From JARBUG01 sp035628915 (lineage in GTDB: Bacteria; Bacillota; Sulfobacillia; Symbiobacteriales; Symbiobacteriaceae): a DNA stretch of 64,000 nucleotides. A program made the translations under genes and the position numbers. Shown here one piece after another: positions 8,705 through 17,152 of the stretch. The notes beneath the pieces were generated by a model. That model searched no databases, was not told where the DNA came from, and worked only from the letters and a program-made list of their open reading frames with translations. Each line of letters opens with the position of its first letter. The first letter of the stretch is position 1. The stretch spans positions 219,997-283,996 of the forward strand of contig DASPIW010000053.1 in assembly GCA_035628915.1 (NCBI GenBank). Direction: 5' to 3'.

Positions 8705-10858
8705 TCACAGCAGAATCTCGAAAGCCTCGGAGCTTTCCCAGCCAAAGTGCACGGAGAACGGGCCAAACTTCCGTCCACCATGCTCGACCACGACGGTGTA
8801 TACCCCGGCGGGACCGGTAAACACCGCAGTGCCCACCTCATCGGTAGTGGTGTCGCCCCCGCCCTTCCAGTCCTCAATCAGCGCCCGGAGGGTGAGGTAG
8901 GCCGGCTTGGGCCGGTAGTCCGGCGTCATCAGGCCCCCGTCCTTAATGAAGGCGTCCTCGTCGGTGATGTTCCACCAGGTGATCTCCCGGGTCATCGGTT
9001 TGCTGTAACACATGGTGTAGAAGCATCTGATCCACTCGGCCTGGCGCTCGGGCGTCCATGGGCCGTGCCACTCCCCAATAAAAGGCCCGTCCGGACCCGG
9101 ATGGCTGGAAGGAACGGAGACCTCGCTGATGTTTACCGGCTTCCCTGCCTGGCTGAAGTGGTCCACCAGGTCTGCCAGATCCAGCAGATGCCGGACCGGA
9201 AATCCGCCTTGAAAGAGCTGACTCTGCATGTACCCGCCGTAATAGCCGAGCTGGATGCCGACCGCATCGTACTCGACTCCGGCGGAATCCAGATCGGCCA
9301 GGAATTCGCAGGGCATGCGCTCATAGCCCTGCTCCCGCACGTCCGGGCTGACCGATTCGGCGAACAGACAGCAGTTGTTGACCTCAATGGGCCCGGTGCT
9401 GCCCCCGTCCCGTATGCCGGCACTGCTCTGTCTGACCAGTTCCACGGTCTCAGCCAGGGTCAGGTTCAGGGCATTGGTGTGGGAGAGCATCGGCTCGTTG
9501 ATGGCCTGGAACCCGGAAACCCAGTCTCCGAAGTACGACACCAGGGCCCGCTGGTGCTCATAGACCGCCCGCTGCGCCCCCGCAGCGTCCAGCTCGTATA
9601 GCCACCCCGGCGTAAAGGCAGTCCATTGCTCCGGATAGCGTCCGTGCCACGGCCAGACGTGAATGTGCCCCTTTAGCCGGAAACCGGCCCTGCGGAGGGC
9701 TGCCGCGGGCAGCTGTGCGTCTGTCTCCGCGTCCCGGCGCTGTCCGCGCAGGGGTTCGTGAAGGCTCCAGAGGAGCGGCAGCGGCAGTAAGTTGATGCCC
9801 AGTTCCTGGATCGCTGTCCACATAGTCCCGCCCAGTGGCTCCCTGTCAATGGGATGGGTGCGCGGGTTGACAAACACGCCGAAGTTGTAGTCGTGCTCCG
9901 TCTGCAACACCTGCACCCGGGCGCCCGCCGCGGGTGTGCCGTCGGGCTGGAGGAGCCGGAGGGTCCGCGTCATCCGCCGATGGTGCGCCACATCCTGCTC
10001 CGCCTTTTGCAGGACCAGTTCCTCCATGGCCCAGAGGGCAGCCGGCAGGGCCGCATCGGCGTGCAGGGAACGGCGGCTCCGGGCGTCCATATAGCCGGCG
10101 TCCCCGCGGTCAGGCAGCGGCACCGCCTCCATGTTCTCAAGCGCTGTCAGCGCCGCCCCGTAGTAGTTGCGCGCTTTCTGGTTCAGGCTGTACCCCTCGG
10201 CTTCGGTCCGGGTCCACACTGCCGCCAGCCGTGCGCAGGCAGACCGTGCCAGATCCTCATTCAGCCAGAGTTCGGCCACGCCGTCCGGCGAACGCGTCAA
10301 TCCTTCCGGCAGGGCGCCGGCGCACAGGCCGCGGCCGCCGTTGTCGGCATGGCAGACCAGGGTGCCGAAATCGCCGGCGGGCCAGAGCACCTGCAGGCGG
10401 GATACCTGTCCCGGCGGCAGATACAGCCACGGTTCGCCGTCTCCGGCCTGCCAGCGGAAGGCGCCGGGCGCCACCTTTCCCGCCTCATCGAAGCACCACA
10501 ACCGGCCAATGATGCGCCGGCCCTCCGGGGGCTGGCCGTCGAGGGGGGCGCCCCCGGCAAAGGCCCGGACCGCCACGGGGATGCAGGCCTGCAGGGTAAT
10601 CGCAGTGTGAATCTCCGCCGGGCGGGGCGAGCCGGGTACCCGCCACAGGCGCGGAAGCGTCGTCACGCTGGCGGCCGGACCCTCCCAGTCAGGTCCCCTT
10701 GCCTGCAGCATGACGATGCCGCCGCCGGACACGGCAAATCGGCCTTCGTCGTCCGTCACGGCTACGCCGATCAGCTCATGGGCGGCGCCCAGCGCTTCCA
10801 CCCTTGCGCCCGCAACACTTCTGCCGTCCGGGTCCTGCACGATTCCCTCCACTGTCAT
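8705..10858 (-). CDS. Glycoside hydrolase family 10 (endo-xylanase-like)
   Basis: This 717-aa retaining glycosidase probably hydrolyses xylan-type beta-1,4 linkages. The first about 95 residues look like a carboxypeptidase-regulatory Ig-like domain (VQDPDGRSVAGARVEA, TDDEGRFAV), and a second such segment sits at the C terminus. The GH10 barrel occupies roughly residues 290-660, with acid/base E455 in AINEPMLSH and nucleophile E579 in NISEVSVPS; the strand-3 motif GHIHVWP also fits. ATG at 10858 is preferred because AGGGGAGGG lies upstream; the frame is open for 28 more codons. There is no signal peptide, so the enzyme appears cytoplasmic, which is unusual for polymer-active GH10s. It could act on imported oligosaccharides. 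Confidence 0.82.
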   Translation of the reverse strand: MTVEGIVQDPDGRSVAGARVEALGAAHELIGVAVTDDEGRFAVSGGGIVMLQARGPDWEGPAASVTTLPRLWRVPGSPRPAEIHTAITLQACIPVAVRAFAGGAPLDGQPPEGRRIIGRLWCFDEAGKVAPGAFRWQAGDGEPWLYLPPGQVSRLQVLWPAGDFGTLVCHADNGGRGLCAGALPEGLTRSPDGVAELWLNEDLARSACARLAAVWTRTEAEGYSLNQKARNYYGAALTALENMEAVPLPDRGDAGYMDARSRRSLHADAALPAALWAMEELVLQKAEQDVAHHRRMTRTLRLLQPDGTPAAGARVQVLQTEHDYNFGVFVNPRTHPIDREPLGGTMWTAIQELGINLLPLPLLWSLHEPLRGQRRDAETDAQLPAAALRRAGFRLKGHIHVWPWHGRYPEQWTAFTPGWLYELDAAGAQRAVYEHQRALVSYFGDWVSGFQAINEPMLSHTNALNLTLAETVELVRQSSAGIRDGGSTGPIEVNNCCLFAESVSPDVREQGYERMPCEFLADLDSAGVEYDAVGIQLGYYGGYMQSQLFQGGFPVRHLLDLADLVDHFSQAGKPVNISEVSVPSSHPGPDGPFIGEWHGPWTPERQAEWIRCFYTMCYSKPMTREITWWNITDEDAFIKDGGLMTPDYRPKPAYLTLRALIEDWKGGGDTTTDEVGTAVFTGPAGVYTVVVEHGGRKFGPFSVHFGWESSEAFEILL

Positions 10859-11008
10859 CGCACACCCTCCCCTTTTGTTCCGCTTCGATGTGGCAAGGTG
10901 TCCCCTACACCCCGCGGCGGACATCAGGCGAGGCTTCGCCATGGAGTTACTGAATCCTTCTGATTATTGGTCAAACGTTCGGCGAGCGGTGCGAGAACCG
11001 AACCGCGA

Positions 11009-11458
11009 TCAGGGCTCGAAATGCGTGAACCACCGGTGGATGTTGTGCGGGAAGCCGCCAATGAACATGAGCGGGCAAATGCCGTCCACCACGGACATAC
11101 CGGTGGAACGGGCCAGGGCCATCGCCTCGGGCGAGACCGAGCCACCCTGATGGCCGCTCCCGTACAGCCAAACTCGTCGGATGCCGGCCGCCTGGCAGTC
11201 CCGGATCACGGACTCAGACCTCGTTGCCGGCACCATCAACAGGGCGCCGTCCACCGGCTCGGGCAGGTCCCGCACGGAGGGGTAGAACTGCATGCTCTCC
11301 GTGCTCTCCCCGGCGGGGTTCACGGCGTAGACCTCATAGCCTCTGTCCTGGAATTTCTTAAAAACGAGCCGGGAAAAGTCGTCCTTGTTGCGCGAGACGC
11401 CAACCACAGCGATACGGCGCTGGCCAAGGAACTCACGTGCGACGCTTCGAGAAGGCAT
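11009..11458 (-). CDS. CoA-binding domain protein (YccU-like)
   Basis: This 149-aa single-domain Rossmann protein of the CoA_binding_2 family shows AVVGVSRNKDDFSRLVFKKF near its N terminus, VYAVNP after the second strand, and LLMVPA and GIRRVWLYGSG further on. Members bind CoA or a related nucleotide, but their biological role is unknown. Length and start are normal for the family. It lies at the 3' side of a run of minus-strand genes, separated by 134 bases with hairpins from the phosphatidyltransferase gene, so it may be a separate unit. Confidence 0.85.
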   Translation of the reverse strand: MPSRSVAREFLGQRRIAVVGVSRNKDDFSRLVFKKFQDRGYEVYAVNPAGESTESMQFYPSVRDLPEPVDGALLMVPATRSESVIRDCQAAGIRRVWLYGSGHQGGSVSPEAMALARSTGMSVVDGICPLMFIGGFPHNIHRWFTHFEP

Positions 11459-11531
11459 TAGGTATTTCCCCTTTCATCCTGTTTCGCATCCTGATGACTG
11501 ACCTGAATCCTCGATATGAAAGGCCTTCGCC

Positions 11532-11564
11532 GGCTATGGGTAGCCCTCGCGGGATGGACCCGCG
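11532..11564. terminator. Tandem hairpins, possible terminator
   Basis: Two adjacent perfect stems, GGCTA-4 nt-TAGCC and CGCGGG-5 nt-CCCGCG, lie 30-60 bases after the stop of the minus-strand phosphatidyltransferase. Neither is followed by a T tract on either strand. They could be a processing or weak termination structure. Confidence 0.35.
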
Positions 11565-11592
11565 TAGGCCTCCCTGGCCGGCCGGGGCCGTC

Positions 11593-12195
11593 TCAACTTA
11601 CTGACGGGCGCCGCTCCGGCGCAGCCCGGAGCACGTGCCACCACGAAACCATATCCGTTTGCCAGGTGCGGAGCGTAAGGGCGATGCCCAGTTGCTCGAC
11701 CTGCGCCACGATGCCCAGCCCGCAGGCCAGGTACCCGAGCCAGTTGGTATGCCCTGTCCAGAAGAAGCTCAGAATCGCGGTGGCTCCGACAACGCCCGAC
11801 GCCTTGCCGAACCAGGTGTGAAGCATCCCGGGCTGCCGGAACCGGACAAAACAGATCGCCTGCAGGGCCGCGAATATGACAAACCCTACGGCCATCAGCA
11901 TCCCAAACTGGTGGATGGCATCAGGAAAGAAGCACCCGACACCGTAGAACATGACTGTAGCTATAGCCAGGTCGCCTATGCTGTCCAGAGTCGCCCCGAG
12001 GGCGGTTACCTGTCCCAGCCGTCGCGCGAGAAAACCATCAAGCACGTCGGTACCAAAGGCCAGGGCCAGCGTCCAGAAGAAACCCCGCATATCAGCTGAC
12101 AAGACGAGGCCCAGCAGCACGGGAGTCAAGACAATCCGGAGCAGCGACAGCAGATTCGGAGCCGTCGTGTACCGGTTCAGGGCGACAGCGTTCAC
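11593..12195 (-). CDS. CDP-alcohol phosphatidyltransferase family protein
   Basis: This 200-aa integral membrane enzyme transfers a phosphatidyl (or similar) group from a CDP-alcohol to an acceptor alcohol, e.g. a PgsA-type step in phospholipid synthesis. The full signature D-x2-DG-x2-AR-x8-G-x3-D-x3-D is present, starting DVLDGFLARR near residue 50, with all metal-binding aspartates. About six hydrophobic helices are visible. It is separated by 12 bases from the polymer-forming membrane protein upstream, consistent with co-transcription in the DUF2231 operon. The true acceptor is not predictable. Confidence 0.87.
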   Translation of the reverse strand: MNAVALNRYTTAPNLLSLLRIVLTPVLLGLVLSADMRGFFWTLALAFGTDVLDGFLARRLGQVTALGATLDSIGDLAIATVMFYGVGCFFPDAIHQFGMLMAVGFVIFAALQAICFVRFRQPGMLHTWFGKASGVVGATAILSFFWTGHTNWLGYLACGLGIVAQVEQLGIALTLRTWQTDMVSWWHVLRAAPERRPSVS

Positions 12196-12207
12196 AGGAA
12201 TCCCTCC

Positions 12208-13266
12208 TCACGCAGTGCGTTTGATCATGAGGTAGTAGAGACCGCCCAGCCCGTAGAGCACGACCGCGAAGCTAAAGATGCAGCCTGCCACGGGCAGCGC
12301 TGTCGCCACAGTCGTCACGAGGGCGCCCATCGCGAAGATTAGCTGCCACCGGAGGTTGCGGAACCCCTCCACCCTATCGGCTAGCAGCTTGCCGGCGGTC
12401 CACGAAACGAGGACCTGGCCCAGATAGATCAGCAGCGGGAACGCGGCCATGATGAGCAGGCTGAGGGGGATTCCGATTACGGTGACCAGCAGGAGCAGCG
12501 CACCAACCGGGATCGTGATCAGGGCCAGGAAGCCGGTCAGAGGCGCCTTCCAGGGCTTTTGCATGACGGCCTCGGGATACGTGCGGCGCAGGCTGGGGAA
12601 CAGGGTCAGGGCGGCCAGGCCCGCCAGCAGACAGCCCAGGAACCAGATTACCTTCCACCAGATGCTCATCCTGGTCGCCCGGGACAGCGAGATCTGGTGG
12701 AACGCCATGTCCCCGGTCCGTGCGCCCTGCTCGATGGTCGCCGGGGTGTCGCCGGTGTAGTCGACCGGTCCCTCAATTACGGCCCCGGCTGCGATGCGCA
12801 TGCCGCAGGCGTACGCCTTGAGTTCCTTGCCAATCTGCCCGCCCACTTCGACCCGGGCAGCGGCCAGCAGTCCGGAGCGACCCACGTAGGCGCCCGGCTC
12901 GAGGGTGACCGTGGCGGCGGTTGCGGCCAGCGTCCTTTCGATACGGCCGGAAACGTTGATGGACCCCGTGACACTGTAGACGGAACCGGTGACGGTGCCC
13001 TTGATGTCCGCCCGGTTGCCGCCGGTAATGAGGTTGCCGTTCACTGTGCCGTTGATCTCGATACTATCGCCAAAGACAAAGAGATCGCCGTTGATGGTGC
13101 CGTCGACGATGACGCTCAGGCCGGCAAGCCACATGTCGTCGTTGATCACTTCATCCTTGCCGACTTGCACAATGTCAGATTCACGCCAGTCAATGGCCAG
13201 GGCCGGAGCAGCTACCAATAAGAGCGAAACCAGGGAAATCAGGAACACTACGAATAGCTTACGCAT
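12208..13266 (-). CDS. Secreted/membrane bactofilin-like polymer-forming protein
   Basis: This 352-aa protein has three parts. A cleavable signal peptide (MRKLFVVFLISLV to APALA) is followed by about 150 residues of short repeats with beta-helix character (TINGDLFVFGDSIEINGTV and similar), as in bactofilin-type polymer-forming domains, and then three or four hydrophobic helices in the C-terminal third. The start is the ATG with GGAGG 9 bases upstream; the frame is open 17 codons earlier. The repeats would lie outside the membrane, unlike cytoplasmic bactofilins. It follows the 69-aa small protein in the operon. A role in envelope organisation is inference. Confidence 0.75.
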   Translation of the reverse strand: MRKLFVVFLISLVSLLLVAAPALAIDWRESDIVQVGKDEVINDDMWLAGLSVIVDGTINGDLFVFGDSIEINGTVNGNLITGGNRADIKGTVTGSVYSVTGSINVSGRIERTLAATAATVTLEPGAYVGRSGLLAAARVEVGGQIGKELKAYACGMRIAAGAVIEGPVDYTGDTPATIEQGARTGDMAFHQISLSRATRMSIWWKVIWFLGCLLAGLAALTLFPSLRRTYPEAVMQKPWKAPLTGFLALITIPVGALLLLVTVIGIPLSLLIMAAFPLLIYLGQVLVSWTAGKLLADRVEGFRNLRWQLIFAMGALVTTVATALPVAGCIFSFAVVLYGLGGLYYLMIKRTA

Positions 13267-13313
13267 GGGTCCGATCCTCCTTCTATATGAAGCGACAACC
13301 GGGGCACACAGGC

Positions 13314-13523
13314 TCAATCCTCCAAACTAAGTGAGAGCAGGTGCAGGTTCATATCGCGGATGCGGGCCAGTAGACCGTGCAGGGCGGCCGTATCCGGGAT
13401 TACGACATGAAGCGTGGCATCGCCGTTCTCGTGGTTGACGATCGTCACCTGGCCGAACCAGTCTGCCCACCGGCGGTCCAGGTGACCTTTGACCCGGATG
13501 GCATAGCGCAGTCCTCCTGCCAT
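13314..13523 (-). CDS. Conserved small protein, paralogue A (69 aa)
   Basis: This is a soluble 69-aa protein of unknown function. Its paralogue is encoded at 16896-17105 on the other strand, and 48 of 69 positions are identical by direct comparison. Shared blocks are RYAIRV, WF-x-QVTIVNHE and ALHGLL-x-RIRD-x-NLHLLS, which look like a small alpha/beta fold ending in an amphipathic helix. The start was set by aligning both copies and by the GGGAG upstream. It lies 4 bases after the DUF2231 gene, driven by the LAL-type promoter at 14027-14074. Both copies sit directly downstream of the same promoter type, so the protein is probably a core member of this regulon. Confidence 0.8.
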   Translation of the reverse strand: MAGGLRYAIRVKGHLDRRWADWFGQVTIVNHENGDATLHVVIPDTAALHGLLARIRDMNLHLLSLSLED

Positions 13524-13527
13524 GGCC

Positions 13528-13992
13528 CTATCTCCCGGCGATGATGCCGATGCCCTGCCCGTAGACCAGGTCGCCGCCGGTGTAGCCGGTAGCCACGATG
13601 AGTGCAACGCCGATGACGGCGAGGGCGAAGTAAGCGCCCGCCGGACCTGCCGGCACGGACGCTTCCGGGTCGCCCGGGGTGTGGGTTCGCGCACGGTGAA
13701 TGCGGAAGTAGATGCGGCCCGCGGCCATCAGCCCGAAGACAAGCGTCGTTAAATAGGCAAGCAGGGTGTGGAGCTGGAGCAGGGTGTTACCCTCTCCGGC
13801 AGGAATCGACCGGGCATCAATGAGACCGGTGAACAGTGCTGCAATCGCTCCGGCAGTGCCGAGCACCAAGTGCAAAAAGCCAGCCTTGCGCCAGGCAAAC
13901 ATCCATGCAGATGCGACGTCAATCAGTACGCCGCCCACAAGGAGCACCACGGGAAAATGAACCGCGATCGGATGCAAGGGATGACCGAACAC
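13528..13992 (-). CDS. DUF2231 membrane protein
   Basis: This 154-aa protein has four hydrophobic helices. It opens with the family motif FGHPLHPIAVHFPV and ends with ATGYTGGDLVYGQG. DUF2231 proteins are uncharacterised; histidines in the first and last helices suggest a heme or redox role, which is inference. The GTG at 13992 is preferred over an ATG at 14022: an AAGGAGG site lies 8 bases before the GTG, and the -10 box TAGACT is only 5 bases before the ATG, which would put the ATG at the transcription start. It is the first gene of the operon running to the phosphatidyltransferase. Confidence 0.85.
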   Translation of the reverse strand: MFGHPLHPIAVHFPVVLLVGGVLIDVASAWMFAWRKAGFLHLVLGTAGAIAALFTGLIDARSIPAGEGNTLLQLHTLLAYLTTLVFGLMAAGRIYFRIHRARTHTPGDPEASVPAGPAGAYFALAVIGVALIVATGYTGGDLVYGQGIGIIAGR

Positions 13993-14026
13993 GTGGATTG
14001 CCTCCTTATCAAGTTGTGACATGCAC

Positions 14027-14074
14027 AGTCTAGCCGCCCCGGAGTTGTATTTGGATCACACAAAAGTTGTAGCC
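14027..14074 (-). promoter_or_regulatory. LAL-type activator promoter, copy a
   Basis: Read on the minus strand: GGCTACAAC, 13 bases, AAATACAAC, 11 bases, then TAGACT as a -10 box. The two 9-mers are direct repeats 22 bp apart, i.e. two helical turns. There is no consensus -35; the second repeat lies where it should be, as in class II activator-dependent promoters. Copies b (16815-16862) and c (28611-28658) have exactly the same spacing. The predicted start of transcription gives a leader of about 30 bases to the DUF2231 GTG. Confidence 0.72.
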
Positions 14075-14100
14075 GGGGTTGCATCTCTGCAGCCCCGGCT
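14071..14100 (-). terminator. Terminator of LAL regulator 1, overlapping promoter copy a
   Basis: AGCCGGGG and CCCCGGCT form the outer stem, with TGCA/TGCA inside and a 4-base loop. On the minus strand it is followed by ACAACTTTTG. The 3' arm of the stem runs directly into the first activator repeat of promoter copy a. Confidence 0.7.
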
Positions 14101-14110
14101 TCCTACAACT

Positions 14111-16720
14111 CTATAGCAGCCCCAGCTCACGTGCCCGCATCACTGCCTGTGTCCGGTGGGTGACTTCCAACTTCCCAAAGATGTTGTAGACGTGCCGCTT
14201 CACCGTTGCTTCCGAAATGTAGAGCCGTGCCCCAATTTCCGGGTTGGTCAAGCCGCCGGCGATCAACCGCAGCACCTCCCGTTCCCGGTCCGTCAGCGGT
14301 TCGGCCAGCCGCTGCTCTACGGCCCGGGCCGGTGGCGGGGACGGGGCGCCCCCCAGCAGCCGGGAAGCGTAGCTGTGCCCGCAGGCCTCCAGCAGCCTGA
14401 CCATGGGCGGCCCCTCATCCAGGAAGATGCGGGCGTAGCCTTCGGGCTCTGCTGCCGTAAGCGCATGGGCCAGCAGGTCCAGGGCCGCCGCCCGGTCGCC
14501 GGCGGCATCGGCCGCATGCAGCTCCAGCACGGAGGCTGCCAGCCAATTTCCGAAACGCCCGCCCGCACGGGCCGTGGCGGCCTGCCGGGAGAGGAGGGCC
14601 CTCGCCTCCGGCGCCCGGCCCTGGGCCAGCAGCAGCCGTGCCCGGATGATCTGCTCCTGCTCATTCAAGAATGCCGCAGAAGGGTCGACCCCGGGCAGCT
14701 GCTCCTCCACCTCCCCGGGCGCCCCTCCCAGCACCAGATGCCACTGCACGGCGCAGGCTAACAGCGCGAGCGCCGCGCCCAACCCCAACTGGTTGCGGGA
14801 CATCAGCGCGACGGCTGCGTCCAGACTACGCTGGGAGGCCGCGAAGTCGCCGCGGGCACCCTGCAGTCGCGCCAGGCTGATGTGCGCCCGCAGGATTCCA
14901 TAGGGAATGCGCCCCCGTTCCAGCGCCTCCTGCAGGTACCGTTCGGCCTCAGCCAGATCGCCCTGCTCCCGCAACACCTCGCCAAGCCCGGCGAATGCAA
15001 GCGCGTTGAGGTGATGGCGGCGGCCGCCGTGCTCTTCGACCCAGCGCAGTGCCTTCCGCAACTGCTCCCCGGCCTCTTGCAGCCTGCCGCTCGCGGTCAG
15101 CACCTCGGCTTGCGCCATGAGTGCGGAAACGCCCATCGAAATGTTGCCGGATTCGCGGCATGTCTGCACGACCAGGAGGTACGACCGGTCGGCTTCCTCC
15201 AGGTCGCCGGTCAGGTGGCTGCAGGATGCGAGGGTGAACGCCACCATGGCCCTGACGCCGAAATTCGCGGGCGGCAATAGTTTCAACGATTCACGGGCGC
15301 TGGCAACAGCGCTTGGAAACTCACCGGTCAACAGGGCCCGATAAGCATGGATCCCGGCGACCTCTCCGAGCAGAAGATCCCCGTTTGCAAGGCCCGCCGC
15401 CTTTGCTGCAGCAACATCCGCCATACGGCTTGCTTCGACCGTGTTTCCTGTGAGCGCCGTCGCCCAGGCCTGGTGCATGATCAGCCAGGGGTGGCCGGCT
15501 ATGACCGCCTGGGGCAGCGCTGCCAGGTACTTCAGGACGCTGGGAAACTCTCCGTGGAAAAACAGTTCATTGGTGGCCCCCGCTTCCAACAGGTGTGCGA
15601 CCCGCTCGGTATCGCCAGCCGCCAGCGCATAGGGAATCGCCTCGGCGGCCAGCCCCTGCTGCTCGAACCAGCCGGCCGCCCTGAGTTGCAATGCGGCCGC
15701 CCGGCCCGGGTCCAGCCGGGCCCGGAGCACATCCCGGAAAAGATGGTGATACCGGTACCAGCAGCGCCGGTCGTCCAGCGGAACCAGGAAGAGATTCTGC
15801 TGGTCCAGCTGCTGGAGGACCGCCTGCCCGCCCTCATCGCCAGTCAGAGCATCGCATAGAGGCCCACACAGGCGGTCGAGCACGGCTGTGTCCAGAAGAA
15901 ACTGGAGCCGGTCGGGCGGCTGGCGTCCGAGCACTTCATCCGTCAGATAGTCCAGCACGAAGCGGTGACTGCCCGTGAAGCGGTCCACGAACTCCTGCGG
16001 GTGCTCATCGCCCTGCACCGCCAGGGCTGCCAGCTGGAGCCCGGCGATCCAGCCTTCCGTGCGGGCGGCCAGCGCCTGCACCTGCACGTCCGGCAGGTCA
16101 AGTCGCATGCAATCGCGCAGGAACGCCGCCGCCTCAACGGGCGTGAAGCGCAGGTCGGCGGCGCGAATCTCGGTCAGCTGGTCGCCCGCCCGCATGCGCG
16201 GAAGCGGCAGAGGCGGGTCGGAACGGGTCAGCATCACCACGCGCAGCTGCGGGGGCAATGACTCCAACAGCATCGCCAGCCCGCCGTGGACCGAATCGAC
16301 CGTAATGACGTGATAGTCATCCAGCACGAGCGTCAACCGGCCATCCATCCCGGCCAACTCGTTGACGATGAGGCCGGCTACTGCCGCCAGAGCCGGCGGC
16401 CCTGGCGACTGGAACAGATCCAGTACGTCTTGCCCGAAGTCCGGCCAGACCCGGCGGATGGCCGCCAGCAGGTGCCGCCAGAACGACGCCGGATCGTTTT
16501 CGCTGCTGTCCAGCGAGAGCCAGGCGGCAGGCTGGGGGCAGGCGGCCAGCCAGTCGCTGACCAGGGTCGTCTTGCCCGATCCGGCCGGCGCGGCGATCAA
16601 CGTCAGAGGGCGGTGTTTCCCGGCCTCCAGACGATCAAGCAGCCGGTCCCGGACAACCCGGCGGACCCTTGGGGCTGGTATGAAAAGCTTGGTGGTCAGC
16701 AGCGGCGTATGGTCCATCAT
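14111..16720 (-). CDS. LAL-family (MalT-like) ATP-dependent LuxR regulator 1
   Basis: This 869-aa transcription activator has an N-terminal STAND-type ATPase (P-loop APAGSGKTT at residues 44-52; LTLVLDDYH as the Walker B region), a long middle section of helical repeats of TPR character, and a C-terminal LuxR helix-turn-helix (LTDREREVLRLIAGGLTN, then ATVKRHVYNIFGKL). Members oligomerise with ATP and an inducer and bind direct repeats. The start aligns with that of regulator 2 at 28696-31311, a close paralogue. It points at the DUF2231 operon downstream and is divergent from the small-protein gene at 16896; both targets carry the same promoter motif. The inducer is unknown. Confidence 0.9.
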   Translation of the reverse strand: MMDHTPLLTTKLFIPAPRVRRVVRDRLLDRLEAGKHRPLTLIAAPAGSGKTTLVSDWLAACPQPAAWLSLDSSENDPASFWRHLLAAIRRVWPDFGQDVLDLFQSPGPPALAAVAGLIVNELAGMDGRLTLVLDDYHVITVDSVHGGLAMLLESLPPQLRVVMLTRSDPPLPLPRMRAGDQLTEIRAADLRFTPVEAAAFLRDCMRLDLPDVQVQALAARTEGWIAGLQLAALAVQGDEHPQEFVDRFTGSHRFVLDYLTDEVLGRQPPDRLQFLLDTAVLDRLCGPLCDALTGDEGGQAVLQQLDQQNLFLVPLDDRRCWYRYHHLFRDVLRARLDPGRAAALQLRAAGWFEQQGLAAEAIPYALAAGDTERVAHLLEAGATNELFFHGEFPSVLKYLAALPQAVIAGHPWLIMHQAWATALTGNTVEASRMADVAAAKAAGLANGDLLLGEVAGIHAYRALLTGEFPSAVASARESLKLLPPANFGVRAMVAFTLASCSHLTGDLEEADRSYLLVVQTCRESGNISMGVSALMAQAEVLTASGRLQEAGEQLRKALRWVEEHGGRRHHLNALAFAGLGEVLREQGDLAEAERYLQEALERGRIPYGILRAHISLARLQGARGDFAASQRSLDAAVALMSRNQLGLGAALALLACAVQWHLVLGGAPGEVEEQLPGVDPSAAFLNEQEQIIRARLLLAQGRAPEARALLSRQAATARAGGRFGNWLAASVLELHAADAAGDRAAALDLLAHALTAAEPEGYARIFLDEGPPMVRLLEACGHSYASRLLGGAPSPPPARAVEQRLAEPLTDREREVLRLIAGGLTNPEIGARLYISEATVKRHVYNIFGKLEVTHRTQAVMRARELGLL

Positions 16721-16760
16721 AGCATCGCCCTCAATCGTATATGACCATAGTTAGACGGTT

Positions 16761-16780
16761 CGGACAGTTCGTTCGACAAA
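16761..16780 (-). promoter_or_regulatory. Conserved box upstream of LAL regulator 1
   Basis: On the minus strand this reads TTTGTCGAACGAACTGTCCG. A closely similar stretch (TTGTAGAACGAACTTTCTGT) lies at 31351-31370 at about the same distance before the second LAL gene. It is probably the shared promoter or operator of the regulators themselves, since the rest of the two upstream regions has diverged. Confidence 0.4.
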
Positions 16781-16814
16781 GCAATTCGGTACACCTTCGG
16801 AAAGATACACCCCC

Positions 16815-16862
16815 GGCTACAACTTTTGTGCGATCCGGATACAACTCCCGCGGGGCTAGACT
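16815..16862 (+). promoter_or_regulatory. LAL-type activator promoter, copy b
   Basis: GGCTACAAC at 16815, GGATACAAC at 16837 and TAGACT at 16857: the same 22-bp repeat period and 11-base gap to the -10 box as copies a and c. No -35 consensus is present. It drives the 69-aa small protein, whose ATG follows a GGAGG site about 34 bases after the -10 box. Unlike copies a and c it is not fused to a terminator hairpin. Confidence 0.72.
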
Positions 16863-16895
16863 GGGCGTGACAGGAGTCGGGAAGGAGGTGGCGCC

Positions 16896-17105
16896 ATGCC
16901 GGAGAGAATGCGCTATGCCATTCGGGTCAGGGGTCATCTGGACGAGCGGTGGACAATCTGGTTCGACCAGGTGACGATCGTCAACCACGAAGGCGGCGAG
17001 GCCACGCTTCACATCGTCATTCGCGATCAGACGGCCCTGCACGGGTTGCTGGACCGCATCCGCGATTTGAACCTGCACCTGCTGTCGGTCACCCCGGAGG
17101 AGTGA
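16896..17105 (+). CDS. Conserved small protein, paralogue B (69 aa)
   Basis: This is the second copy of the 69-aa family (48 of 69 positions identical to the protein at 13314-13523). It starts MPERMRYAIRVRGHLD and ends NLHLLSVTPEE. There is no signal peptide or membrane segment; function is unknown. A strong AAGGAGG site precedes the ATG. It is the first gene after promoter copy b and is followed by a broken membrane-protein gene. That two copies flank regulator 1 on both sides, each behind the same promoter type, suggests selection for dose or for slightly different partners. Confidence 0.8.
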   Translation: MPERMRYAIRVRGHLDERWTIWFDQVTIVNHEGGEATLHIVIRDQTALHGLLDRIRDLNLHLLSVTPEE

Positions 17106-17152
17106 CCAGCCCCGGATCAAGCCTGCAGGAACGCAGTAAGGAGGCTGTATTC

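Noticed and set aside
11520..11592. Riboswitch in the stacked hairpins before the CoA-binding gene
   Set aside because: The stems do not match the conserved cores of the riboswitch classes I know, and they lie downstream of the phosphatidyltransferase where a terminator or processing structure is simpler.
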